In this document: positions 31,562 to 41,164 of the stretch, piece after piece
Numbering within the stretch: position 1 is the stretch's first letter
Layout: each line of letters starts with the position of its first letter
NCBI GenBank assembly: GCA_946894095.1
Contig: OX335651.1
Location: 84,501 to 148,500, forward strand
Reading direction: 5' to 3'
From: Incurvaria masculella
Taxonomy: Eukaryota; Arthropoda; Insecta; Lepidoptera; Incurvariidae
Length of the DNA: 64,000 nt
Notes under the pieces: generated by a model
Database searches by the model: none
What the model was told of the DNA's origin: nothing
What the model saw: the letters and a program-made list of their open reading frames with translations, nothing else
Program-made: the position numbers and the translations under genes

Positions 31562-32067
31562 TGTTACGCGGGTAGGGTGCGGATTAGAGTAGAAACACCA
31601 AAAGTTAACAAATGTTCTTTTATTGAAAACAATTCACGAATGAAACACAAACAAAGACAATTTTGTGTCACTTCGATCACCAAATTCTAAATATCGCTGA
31701 ACTGTATCACTGAGAGCTAGTTCACTCACTTTACTGCACTTTCGCTTGTTGTCTCGCTCGCTTCACTATTCAAAATAGACTGGCGGCAGTGCTGGCTGAG
31801 GCGCCTTTTATATCGGTGGAGCTTCTTTCTAGAAAACTCCACCGAATTCTAGGCGCCCCCCACCTGGCGGGCCAGCCGAGAACAATCTCCATCGGGAATC
31901 GCCCGACCGTTCCAGAAATTGCTCTCAGCCAGATGCGCCAAACATTTTTGTTATATTGTACCAGCACCACCGAATCACTATCGCGATAGAAGTTGTAAGA
32001 AGCGCCATCTGTTGACGAAACGCATCGACGTTGCAGCCGAACTCCAACAGATGGCGCGCTCGTAACA
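31562..32067 (-). repeat. Gypsy-B 5' LTR (506 bp)
   Basis: Partner of 26541-27079 without the 33-bp duplication. On the minus strand GATATAAAAGGCGCC near 31800-31815 is a good TATA box for Gypsy-B transcription, with CCAGTCTATT about 30 bases downstream. Confidence 0.9.
31800..31816 (-). promoter_or_regulatory. Gypsy-B LTR promoter TATA box
   Basis: CGATATAAAAGGCGCC on the minus strand inside the 5' LTR, upstream of gag. The same motif is conserved in the related LTR at 36278-36700. Confidence 0.55.
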
Positions 32068-32539
32068 ATATGTTGGAAGTCTGCTCGTCAACCATAACCT
32101 GCGTATAAGCTTGTTCGAGGTCTATCTTCGAAAAAATCTCGCCTCCCTGTAGAGCAGCAAAGGCCTCGTTCAAGGTAGGGAGTGGGTACGAATCTGTTTC
32201 CGTAGCTACATTCACGGTCGATCTATAATCTCCGCACAGTCTAACTGAACCATTTTTTTTTAGTATAGGAACGATCGGGCTGGCAAACTCAGAATGAGCA
32301 ATAGGTTCGAGTACGTCTTCTGCTACAAGTCTATCTATTTCTTGAAGCACCCGTTCTTTGACCGCAAACGGTATTGGTCGACTTTTTAGAAATGTTGCCG
32401 TAGCATTTGGTTTCAGGGGAATGTTCACCACCGGTCCTTTATATTTTCCGAGTCCTTCTTCAAAAACACCTTTATATTTTTGAGTAATTTTTTCAATTCC
32501 CAATTGGCTTACCTCAATATAATGAACTCCCTGTAACAC
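32068..32539 (-). pseudogene. Gypsy-A reverse transcriptase, N-terminal half
   Basis: Encodes the entry to reverse transcriptase (PIPFAVKERVLQEIDRLV, SPIVPILKKNGSVRLCGDYR, FSKIDLEQAYTQVMV, with the motif A aspartate) and is cut in the next segment by Gypsy-B. The reading frame resumes at 26540. Confidence 0.85.
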
Positions 32540-32556
32540 AATGTCTAGTCACATGT

Positions 32557-33222
32557 CTAACGACCGCGGTAACCTATCATAAACGTACATAAAAGTATCA
32601 CAATGTCTAGTGTTGTGAACCAATCACGTCCTATTAGACTTGGTCCATTTCCCTTGGCAATTAAAATTTTAACTTGTTTTATCTTTTCTTTAAAACATAA
32701 AGACACTGATGCTTGTCCCAGCAAAAACACCTTATTATTTGTCCATGTACTCAGCATTATATTTGAATCAATCATGTTAGGTAGCTTATTATTCCATATA
32801 TATCTTGCCGTCTCTTCACTAATCATACTGTAACCCGTTCCAGTATCTACCTCCATCTGAAGTGGTCGATCATTTAATATAACTTGTATCATGTAAGGAG
32901 GAATCCTTTCTGTCCTTAAGTTCTGCAAAACTTCCTCGTACATTCCATTATGACGCTGCTCTGTAGGTTCCTCGGTCTTATTTTTATCGGAGCAGACTTT
33001 TTCTATGTGTCCAACCTTTTTACAAAAATGGCATTTAGTCCAACGGAATCTACATGGCCCTCCGTAAAGTTTACCACAGGGCCAGCAGTTGCGTTGTTTT
33101 TGATTTGATTGAATTTTGTTTATGTCCATCGGTTCCTCCATGCTAGCCGGTATGTGTGCTTCAAGCGAACTGTTCCCGGAAGTCATTAAGGCTGCGTATG
33201 AAGCTAGACAAATTCCCGATTT
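32557..33222 (-). pseudogene. Gypsy-A nucleocapsid knuckle and protease
   Basis: CHFCKKVGHIEKVC is a CCHC knuckle, preceded by a second Cys-rich stretch (CWPCGKLYGGPC). VDTGTGYSMI carries the aspartic protease active site, followed by LIGRDWF typical of the protease end. The upstream part of the frame enters a C-run at 33223 and then tandem repeats, so the link to gag is broken. Confidence 0.8.
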
Positions 33223-33239
33223 CCCCCCCCCCCCACTAA

Positions 33240-33545
33240 TTTTGACATGACAGACAGGTAGATCAGGTCGGGGCATTTATTTTGAGTGGTCGCATGATGG
33301 GTCTACGACCAGTGTTTCCCAAGATATAACGAAAACTAATTTAGACATGACAGACAGGTAGATCAGGTCGGGACGTTTACTTTGAGTGGTCGCATCATGG
33401 GTCTACGACCAGTGTTTCCCAAGCTATAACGAAAACAAATTTTGACATGACAGACAGGTAGATCAGGTCCGGGCGTTTATTTTGAGTGGTCGCATGATGG
33501 GTCTACGACATTTTTTTCCCCAGATATAGCGAAAACATATTTGGT
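33240..33545. repeat. 100-bp tandem repeat, three copies
   Basis: GACATGACAGACAGGTAGAT recurs at 33244, 33344 and 33444, exactly 100 bases apart, with a degenerate fourth start near 33541. It lies in Gypsy-A between the gag and nucleocapsid parts. Confidence 0.9.
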
Positions 33546-35034
33546 CATGACATGACATGTACAACACATGAAATTGAACTGAACCGTTCCTCCGAGAAAT
33601 ATTGGAGTTTCTTATCGTCATAGAATATGTCAAAAACTAGCGGTCGAAGCCCGACTTCTACCCACCCTAACTATTTAATGAAATAAATATTATTATTATC
33701 ACATTTTCTGAAAAAAAAAACCGGCCAAGTGGTATTCGGACTCGCACACGAAGGGTTCCGTACCATTGTACAAGTATTAACACAAAAATAACGTTTTTTG
33801 TGTTAAAAACCTACTTTAATTTTTATTATTATTTTATTTTAGCCATTTGTTGTTATAGCGGTAAAATAAATACACACTCCGTGAACATTTCAGCTGCCTA
33901 CCTAAGGCCCTGTGACGGACGGACGGACGGACGGACAGCGGAGGCTTAGTAATAGGGTTTCGTTTTCACCCTTTGGGTACGGTACCCTAAAAACGAACCA
34001 ACAAAACAAAACATATTATTTATGTCATTTATTCTTTTCACGGAGTTTTCCTTCTGTTCATGTTATTAATTATTCTGTGCCGCCGACAAAAACTACAAAA
34101 ATCCGCCCGCCGAGCTATCTGCCAAGGTCATGTGACTTGTCCTGTTGCGACCGCAATGGACGTACTTGTGGACGCACGTTCCATGGGGAGGCGGATATTT
34201 GCGGCCGCCCCAATGCTCGTAGTGCCCGCTAGGCTTGAGAAGGAGAATTTAGCACAAATACGTAAAGACAGTCGTGGCACCAAGGTATTAGTTTCGTGTT
34301 TTTGCTGCGAAGTTCAGAACTACACAAATCTGAGTTCGGTTCCTGGAAACATCACTTTTTTTATATTACAATAAATATTTTATTTTTTTATGATATTTTT
34401 ATTTATTTATATCTTGCTAACCGAAAGTTACTAATTAGTGTCAAAAGTTTCGGCTTTAGACCTCAATAACATTTGATTGAGAATTTTACAGCGCCATCTA
34501 TGGAGTTGAGCTAAATGCTCGTAGGTGTTTGGTTCGGAACTGGTCGGTGTTCCAGCTAGAGTTGCGATTTCGAAACCGCCGCCACGCGCCGCGTCCCGCG
34601 CCGATGCGGAGAGGCGTGCGCCCGCTTCGAAGCATCGCAGCGGACTGAGGTTACCGAAATGGCGATAGATAGTCGCCAAGAGAACGAAAGGGAAAGGGAT
34701 ACTTTCCGGTGCTCAGAAATTTTGTCGTAAGTCCAAAGTTCATTTTTTTGATGCTTTGAATGAAAAAGTGTATCCAAATGCAAAAATAATCATTCAAAAA
34801 TTTGAAAATCATAATGCAAATATAATGTGAGATTACTAGCACTGTAATTAATACGAATTCTGAGAAATAAAGCATAATGTGAAAAAATCGACCTATTTTC
34901 GCGATTTTTTTCTATCGGGCCAATGTTATGCTATTGGAACAATAATCATTCAGATTAAGCGGATATAAGTCAAGTTTCATATATCGCAATTTTAGCATGA
35001 TTAGTTCAATGTTCTCTGAGAAATTAAGACAAAG
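33546..35034. other. Foreign block within Gypsy-A gag
   Basis: About 1.5 kb separating the two gag parts. It includes the reversed TAGGG/CCGG repeat (33711-33990), an unassigned stretch with a GC-rich patch near 34560-34640, and on the right an end reading CATACGACCCCTTAA at about 35051-35065 that could be a transposon terminus. A matching left terminus was not found. Confidence 0.5.
33711..33990 (-). repeat. TAGGG/CCGG interspersed repeat, reverse copy
   Basis: Reads CCGGCCAAGTGGTATTCGGA through GGACGGACGGACGG to TTGGGTACGGTACCCTA, the reverse of 16559-16851. Confidence 0.85.
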
Positions 35035-35607
35035 CTAAGTGCGATTTAGCGTCATACGACCCCTTAACAACACGTCCAAACTAGAAGTCTCATAAGCCAA
35101 AGCTATATCACAAGCTTGCTTGAAACTCAAATCTGATTTCTGTAACAGCTCCTTTTGAGCCACTTTATCTCTGACGCCACATACAAGCCGATCGCGCATA
35201 GTACGTTCAAGGTCTTTAAAATTGCAGTCAATAGTTAACTTTCGCAACTGTGCTATGTAGTCTGTAATTTTCTCTCCTACATTTTGATTTCTTGTGTAAA
35301 ACTTGAATGATTGAACAATCTCGTTTTGTTTGGGATGGAAATGATTGTCCAATATTTCTTTGATTCTGGTAAATGTCACTTCACTCACCTGACTTGGAGC
35401 AGTTAGTGATAAAATTAAATCATACAACCCATGACCACAAACTGACAATAAATTAGCTTTTTTAAGGCTGTCTTCTGTAATGTTATTAGCCACCAAACAA
35501 AAACAAAACCGTTCGATGTAATTTTTCCAATGGTCATTTTGCATATTAAATTCACTGAATTTTACTGCCATTTTTGCACTTCCCTCACTTTCCACTTGTA
35601 TTTTCAC
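35035..35607 (-). pseudogene. Gypsy-A Gag, N-terminal part
   Basis: About 180 gag-like residues (FSEFNMQNDHWKNYIERF, ILDNHFHPKQNEIVQSFKF, VGEKITDYIAQLRKL, FKQACDIALAYE) starting at ATG 35607 just inside the 5' LTR. The sequence leaves gag at about 35060, where foreign DNA begins. ATTGGCGACGAG between LTR and ATG fits a primer-binding region. Confidence 0.8.
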
Positions 35608-35617
35608 TCGTCGCCAA

Positions 35618-35903
35618 TGTTATATATTCACTTACAGCAGGGTATGACTGGATTAATGAATTATTCATCAGGAGCAGCGGTACTGCACACAAACTGACGA
35701 ATGTAAAATTTTGATTATGATTAACGATGTTAAATATAGAAATGTGACGATTCCGAGTGCAGCAAGCTGTCTATGGATGATGAATAAAATACAAATACAA
35801 ATACAAATACTGCCTGCTCAGGTTATCTTCTAACTGACTTGAAGGTAGTTGTCACTTCACTAAAGTTATTTAATATATTTCACAACTACCCACAGACATT
35901 ACA
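35618..35903 (-). repeat. Gypsy-A 5' LTR with 121-bp insertion
   Basis: Same 159 bp as 23305-23463, interrupted by a short retroposon at 35687-35807 flanked by TACTGC. Confidence 0.85.
35687..35807 (+). mobile_element. Short retroposon S in the LTR
   Basis: 121 bp ending in repeated ACAAAT units, flanked by TACTGC at 35681-35686 and 35808-35813. The uninterrupted LTR at 23305-23463 is its empty site. A second copy (37399-38053) carries a TTAA MITE. It looks like the 3' end of a retroposon or LINE. Confidence 0.75.
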
Positions 35904-35908
35904 CATCC

Positions 35909-36277
35909 AAAGGCCTAAATTCCGAACGCAGCGTTCTCTGGGTATTTCCGCTCCGTTTATATGTAGTCTCATATTAGCCGAATCGATTTTTTTTATTGTG
36001 TCTAGTTCCTACTACAATGTACTGGGATTTGGGATCATAACGTAAACAACCTACAAATAAGGAAGGGGTTTCCAAAACCCTTTAGAAATTTACATACCTG
36101 CTAAACAACCTAAAACATGCATTCCTGTAATGCCGAACGGTTCAAAAATATTACAAAAATGAAAAAAAAAGGAGATATCCAACCGAAGCTCCAGGACTCT
36201 TTAGCCTCAAAACCGATATATGTACGATATTGTTCAAAACCATCGGAAATGATTTTTATATTTGAATTTTAAAATAT
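35909..36277. other. Unassigned sequence right of Gypsy-A
   Basis: No gene or repeat recognised in 369 bases. Confidence 0.35.
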
Positions 36278-36700
36278 TGTTACGCGGGTAGGGTGCAGAT
36301 TAGAGAAGAAAACACCAATACTCAACACTCTTCCTTTATTTTGAATAATTCACAAGCAAACTCACAAATACAATTTCACACTAGGTTAATTCGAACACAA
36401 ATTTGCAAACTATATCACTCACTTCACTGATTCACTTCAGAGCTAGTTCACTTTTCTTGGTATCGCTTACTGTCGCTCGTTTCGCTACCAAAAATAGACT
36501 GCCGCCCTCAGCGCCTTGGGCGCCTTTTATATCGGTGGAGCTTCTTTCCAGAAAACTCCACCGATTTCTAGGCGCCCATGTCGGGCAGCAGTCGAGAACA
36601 ATCTCCCTCGAGACATTACTCGAAAGTTCGAGATTTGTTTCTGAAGTCAGCTGGACGAGGCGTCACTTTATATGGGACGACAGTGATGCAATAGCAAATA
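36278..36700 (-). repeat. Diverged relative of the Gypsy-B LTR, solo
   Basis: Starts TGTTACGCGGGTAGGGTGCA like Gypsy-B, shares the GCGCCTTTTATATCGGTGGA promoter block and CTCCACCGA-TTCTAGGCGCC, then diverges with no clear terminal TAACA. No internal Gypsy sequence is attached. A truncated or recombined LTR of a sister family. Confidence 0.65.
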
Positions 36701-37398
36701 TGTAGCATAAAAAATATGCAAATATCAAAATTATTTTCGTATTCTCTGATAAAGATATTTTAGTCTCTGTGACGGGCTTTACACCCCGCAAGGGTGGCTT
36801 CTAGTCTTACGACTTAGTTGTAAAAATTCAGCCAGACTAGGTACTTTATTCAGATTTGAGATATATGAGAATATTCTCAAATAAATGAATAAGAAGTACA
36901 TTGAAAAACAATCCCAAATTCAAGTGACAAGTACTTTATAAAAATTAGTAAACTTTGTGACGGTCGCTTCATTGTTTGTGACGGGCGTTACGAGTGCGAT
37001 TGGGGTAAGCATATTTTTATAAAAAAAAACCGTTTTATTAGAAAAACATAAATAATTATTTATTTCTCATAAATGTCTATAGGTAGTAAGATGTGGGGGA
37101 TCTAAAAAAAACAGTGTAGGTAGTTGCTGCATTATATGTTTGATTTGAATGTTGTTATTGTTGTTGTTGTTGTTGTTGTTTTTGTTGTTGTTGTTGTTGG
37201 CGAGTAGCTGCCGACGATTGAACGCACTTGACACGAGGCCGTTGTGCTCAGTAACCCAACTTTTGGCTCACTTGTTTTCACAATTTGAAAATTTTATTCT
37301 ATTTTATTACACTGTGTATCTTTGTACTTTGACATTTAATGCTACATTGCTGTAGAAATTAATTAATTAATTTACTTGTTACTATGTAATTCGTTTTC
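36701..37398. other. Unassigned, with (GTT)n microsatellite
   Basis: AT-rich. A GTT run of about 16 units with interruptions lies at 37149-37200. Nothing else recognised. Confidence 0.45.
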
Positions 37399-38053
37399 AC
37401 AAATTGACAAATGTAAGATTATGATTAACGATGTTAAGGTGGCCCAACCCGGCGGGCCTAACTCATTCGCGGGCACGGCACAAAACTGTGCTGTTGCGTT
37501 CCGGGACCTTCTCTGTTTCAAAGAATAAGATAGGCTCCGTGATGAGGAAGATGCAACATGTTCACAAAAAAGATAATGTGCATATTGTATGATTTGGTAA
37601 GATTTACGAAAATTTTAATTTCAAAACGACCTATAGCTAAAAGTAAACCACGACCGCTGTAGTCAAAAATGTAACAAAAACCAAATAGATTATAAATCTT
37701 GATTAAATAAGCTATGTCTGATGACTAATCTTTTTAAGATGTTCTTACTTTATCATTGCGTAATCCACCTCCAAAGTTATTGTATAAAACGCGCAAAAAA
37801 TTCAAACTTTCGGACCTTATGATTTAGAAACCAAACACAATTTTACAAATCCAATGGTCATCAGACATCTAGTTCGATCAAATAAAGCTATTTTGAGCAA
37901 AATTTTGGATCTCTGACAAGGAATATGGGCGTGATCTTCTTTCCCCTTTTGTATGGGGAGATGAGCGGGATGGGCCACCTTAAATGTGGAAATGTGACGA
38001 TTCCGAGTGCAGCAAGCTGTCTATGGATGATGAATAAAATACAAAAAAAAATA
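37399..38053 (+). mobile_element. Retroposon S copy carrying the TTAA MITE
   Basis: The outer parts match 35687-35807 (AATGTAAGATTATGATTAAC at the left, GATTCCGAGTGCAGCAAGC at the right). The MITE sits at the single TTAA of the S sequence. Confidence 0.8.
37438..37979 (+). mobile_element. TTAA-flanked MITE, copy 3, complete 542 bp
   Basis: Same termini and the same 542-bp length as 24007-24548, with TTAA at 37434-37437 and 37980-37983. The empty site is the single TTAA at 35730-35733 in the paralogous S copy. Confidence 0.92.
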
Positions 38054-38974
38054 CCTTTTACAAACGTTTCTTACATCACAATTACTTTGATATTGTCTCA
38101 TGTTGCATGGACTTATGTTTTAGGGAAATGCAGCAGAAGCAAACAGAATATTTATTTTGCAAAAAAGAGCTGTGTTGGATTCTCAGTATTAAAAAAAAGA
38201 TTATTTTAGGCGTGTATTCATCGAAATATGAATTATGACCCTTCCTAGCGCATATGTTTATCAAAATCTCTGCTATGCTAGGAAATATAAACACAATAAT
38301 TCCTTGAATGCGGATGGACACAAATACGATGCTGGACATAAACATTATTTACAAAATGTTAAGCATGGGTTAATAGTTCATATTCGTTTTAGTTTTAAAT
38401 GGAAAAAAACTGTGGCGAGGGACATGTTTTCGATAAAAAAGGGGAAGGGGTAGAATCTATACCGGGAAAAAACGTTATCAGCGGGTTTAAATTAGTCTGA
38501 AAAAACCCACTGTCAAACTGTTACATTATCAGTGGTTACATTCCATGCCGGTCACCATCAGAAGGAGAGGGCTTTTGAGATTATTCTACCGTTCTAATAC
38601 ACAGCCGAGTACACAGCGCCACGCATCGGACTATTCCAACCGAGATTCCAACCCTACATATAAGTTTGTGAAGGAGATAACCCACTCGACGTATTCTAGT
38701 TCAAGGGCACCATAAGATCCGTTTGCGTTAAGTTTGATAAGGGCGTAAGTGAAACTATATTTTTAATTAAAAAATAACTAAATTGCACACACCAGTTCGG
38801 GATCACACGTCGTGTTCTAATTTCAAGACCATAATTAAAGAAACAAACAATATTTTAGATAATTTGGTTAGTGAAGGTACGTTAATGTATGAATACTTGA
38901 TAATATGTCATGTCAGTTACATCCTGTGTTACAACTACCATCGTGTTTGTTTCTGTAAATCAAAGGATATAATA
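38054..38974. other. Unassigned
   Basis: About 920 AT-rich bases with only short frames. I see no gene, terminal repeat or tandem structure. Confidence 0.4.
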
Positions 38975-39162
38975 ATATAGTCGGTGGAGTTAATCCAGCC
39001 CTGGTTGGTACCTCCCAGATGCCGCTTCAGGCACTGAAAAATTGTTCGTGTTTTCCATCCTGTTGAATGTAACCGTGCCGCGCTCCTAAAAGGAAGGTTC
39101 TGGCCTGGCATCTAATTTTTTCGGGAATGAGGTGTGCAGTTCAATACTGTAGAAATTATATA
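38975..39162 (+). repeat. SINE tail fragment
   Basis: Diverged match to the shared SINE body (GGTTGGTACC, GTGTTTTCCATCCTGTTGAA, AAGGAAGGTTCTGGCCTGGC). The head is missing, and the right end is cut by the TTAA MITE. Confidence 0.6.
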
Positions 39163-39961
39163 TTAAGTGGACCTTCCCGCTCAACTCCGCATACAAACGT
39201 GGAAAGAAGATCATGCGCATATTTCTTGTCAGAGATCCAAAATTGTACTTCAAAACAGTTTTATTTGATCGAACTAGATGTTTGATGTCCATTGGCATTG
39301 TAAATTAGCGTTTTGTTTCTAAGTTATAAGGTCCGAAAGTTCTAATTTTTCGCGCGTTTTAGGTATGTAGAAACTATGGAGGTGGATTACTCAACAATAT
39401 AATAAAAACATTTCAAAAAGATTAGTCATCAGACCTAGCTTATTTCATGAAGATTTATAAACAATTTGGTTTTTGTGTGATTTTTTAATACAGCGGTGAT
39501 TTACTTTTCGCTATAAGTCGTTTTTAGGGTTCCGTACCCAAAGGGTAAAAACGGAACCCTATTACTAAGCCTCGGCTGTCCGTCCGTCCGTCCGTCCGTC
39601 TGTCACAGGGGTATCTCATAAACCGTAATAGGTAGACAGCTGAAATTTTCACAGAGTGTGTCTTTGTTTTGCCGCTATAACAACAAATTAACAAATTAAT
39701 ACAAATTAATCATTCATTCGCTCATACGCTCGCACCGCGAGAGGACGTGTTTTATTAAAGTGCTGCTACACACACCGTGCTCTGCTGCTGTCTTGCTCTC
39801 TCCGGCCGCACACGGGTGAGACGGGTAACCGCTACCTCCAACTACTACTCCCACCAACGCATCACAGGCGACGCCGTACCCCTGATCACACCGAACCGGT
39901 TACAGCGTCAGGCGCTACGGCAGGACCACTCTGTTGAGTACATTGCCGCGCAGTATTAGGT

Positions 39962-41164
39962 ATGTCGGTAAAGTGCGGAGCCTGCAACACTGACTTGGAG
40001 GGAGAGGAGGCCGCAACCTGCAATTCCTGTAAGCAGCAGTATCACTTGGGCTGCGTCAGCCTATCTGGTGCCGGTTTTATCTCTAAACGCACCAGAGCAA
40101 ATAAGGGAGAATGGGTGTGTCCTGTCTGCGTGGGTAATACTCGCATGCACGGAGGAAATTTCAACAGTCCAGGACCAAAAGGTACTACTGCAGCCATTAG
40201 GCCGACTGACGTATCTCCTTCATCTGCGGGTCCGGTCTGTAATCAGCCTTCTTCGTCTGCTCCTAAGTCGCAATTTGGACTCGCTCTGGACATTTCAGTC
40301 ACCAATGCGCTAAGTAAAAAGGTGACTTCGGCTCCTGGTTCACCTGTATCCGACTCCTTTCCGATGGATAGTCTGCTGCAAATCGTCGACAAGAAGATGA
40401 CGGAGCTGACCGCCCACTGTATGAATAAGATGGATGAATGCAGCAAACGTCTGGAATCCAAGTTCGATGAGTTATTGTACTCCATCCAGTCTATCACTGG
40501 GAGGCTGGATAATCTTGAGAGCAAACATGAATCGCACGTCGCAGAACACAAGCGGGAGGTCGCTGAGCTTCGACAGGAGCTTTATGATGTCAAAAAGAGG
40601 CAGGAAGATGCAGATCAGCAGGCCAGAAGCTGTAACATAGAAGTACAGGGTGTACCTGAGAGAAAAGGAGAAAATTTAATGGGGATCCTGCTAGACTTAT
40701 GCACAGTCGTCGGCTCTCCGATATCGGCCAAAGATGTTGTGGCGGTGCATCGCGTCGCGCGCGGCGTTAGCGGCGGAGGCGGGGGCAGATCGGCAGGTGA
40801 TGACGACACCAGCGGCGATGCTCTCAGCAGCGGCGGTATCGGCGGCGAGGGTAGACCGAAAAACATCATTGCAAAACTTACCACACGAGTAGCGCGCGAC
40901 AATATTATCGCTGCTGCCAGAGTTCGACGTGGAGTAACCACTGAGAGTATAAAGGTGAATGGCCCTCCTCGTAAGATTTACATCAATGAGCATCTCACCT
41001 TGCAACGCAAACTGTTGTTTCGTGAGGTACGCACCAAATGCACTCAGTACAAGTACAAGTACGCTTGGGTCAAAAACGGATCCCTCTTGGTTAGGCGTGA
41101 TGATGATCCACGCAGCCGGGTGCTCGCTATCAGAAATTGCAATGATCTTGATAAGATCAAATAA
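39962..41164 (+). CDS. CR1 LINE ORF1: PHD finger, coiled coil, RNA-binding-like C terminus
   Basis: 400 residues. A PHD-type finger at residues about 4-57 (CGAC...CNSC...YHLGC...CPVC) is a feature of many insect CR1/jockey ORF1 proteins. Residues about 140-225 form a coiled coil (KRLESKFDELLYSIQSI, EVAELRQELYDVKKRQE). The remainder resembles the L1-type RNA-binding domain (CNIEVQGVPE, KNIIAKLTTRVARDNIIAAA, IYINEHLTLQRKLLFREV), split by a Gly/Ser/Asp-rich low-complexity insert (GVSGGGGGRSAGDDDTSG). ORF1 would coat LINE RNA in the ribonucleoprotein. No stops. Confidence 0.85.
   Translation: MSVKCGACNTDLEGEEAATCNSCKQQYHLGCVSLSGAGFISKRTRANKGEWVCPVCVGNTRMHGGNFNSPGPKGTTAAIRPTDVSPSSAGPVCNQPSSSAPKSQFGLALDISVTNALSKKVTSAPGSPVSDSFPMDSLLQIVDKKMTELTAHCMNKMDECSKRLESKFDELLYSIQSITGRLDNLESKHESHVAEHKREVAELRQELYDVKKRQEDADQQARSCNIEVQGVPERKGENLMGILLDLCTVVGSPISAKDVVAVHRVARGVSGGGGGRSAGDDDTSGDALSSGGIGGEGRPKNIIAKLTTRVARDNIIAAARVRRGVTTESIKVNGPPRKIYINEHLTLQRKLLFREVRTKCTQYKYKYAWVKNGSLLVRRDDDPRSRVLAIRNCNDLDKIK

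Larger units (their letters stand above)
26541..32067 (-). mobile_element. Gypsy-B LTR retrotransposon, young and apparently intact
   Basis: 5527 bp, bounded by LTRs TGTTACGCGGG...GCTCGTAACA (26541-27079 and 31562-32067). ATAT flanks both sides as a 4-bp target duplication (26537-26540, 32068-32071). It contains open gag and pol, a primer site region beside the 5' LTR (ATTGGTGTCAGAAGCGGGG) and a purine tract AAGGAGGGGGCAG abutting the 3' LTR. Its insertion split the Gypsy-A reverse transcriptase, whose frame rejoins across it. No disabling lesion seen. Confidence 0.9.
23305..35903 (-). mobile_element. Gypsy-A LTR retrotransposon with nested insertions
   Basis: A Ty3/Gypsy element bounded by 159-bp LTRs (TGTTATATATTC...GACATTACA) and a 5-bp target duplication CATCC at 23300-23304 and 35904-35908. 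It reads leftward: gag (35607-35035), interrupted zone, zinc knuckle and protease (33276-32557), reverse transcriptase split by Gypsy-B, RNase H (25933-25529), integrase (25235-24627), C-terminal tail (24002-23612). Without insertions it would be about 4.6 kb. A purine-rich tract (GGGGGAAAGGC) precedes the 3' LTR. Stops, a frameshift and insertions make it inactive. Short LTRs suggest the Mag-like branch, an inference only. Confidence 0.85.

Noticed and set aside
35050..35065. ACGACCCCTTAA as the end of another TTAA transposon in Gypsy-A gag
   Set aside because: The opposite end with TTAA and an inverted terminus could not be found in 33200-35000.
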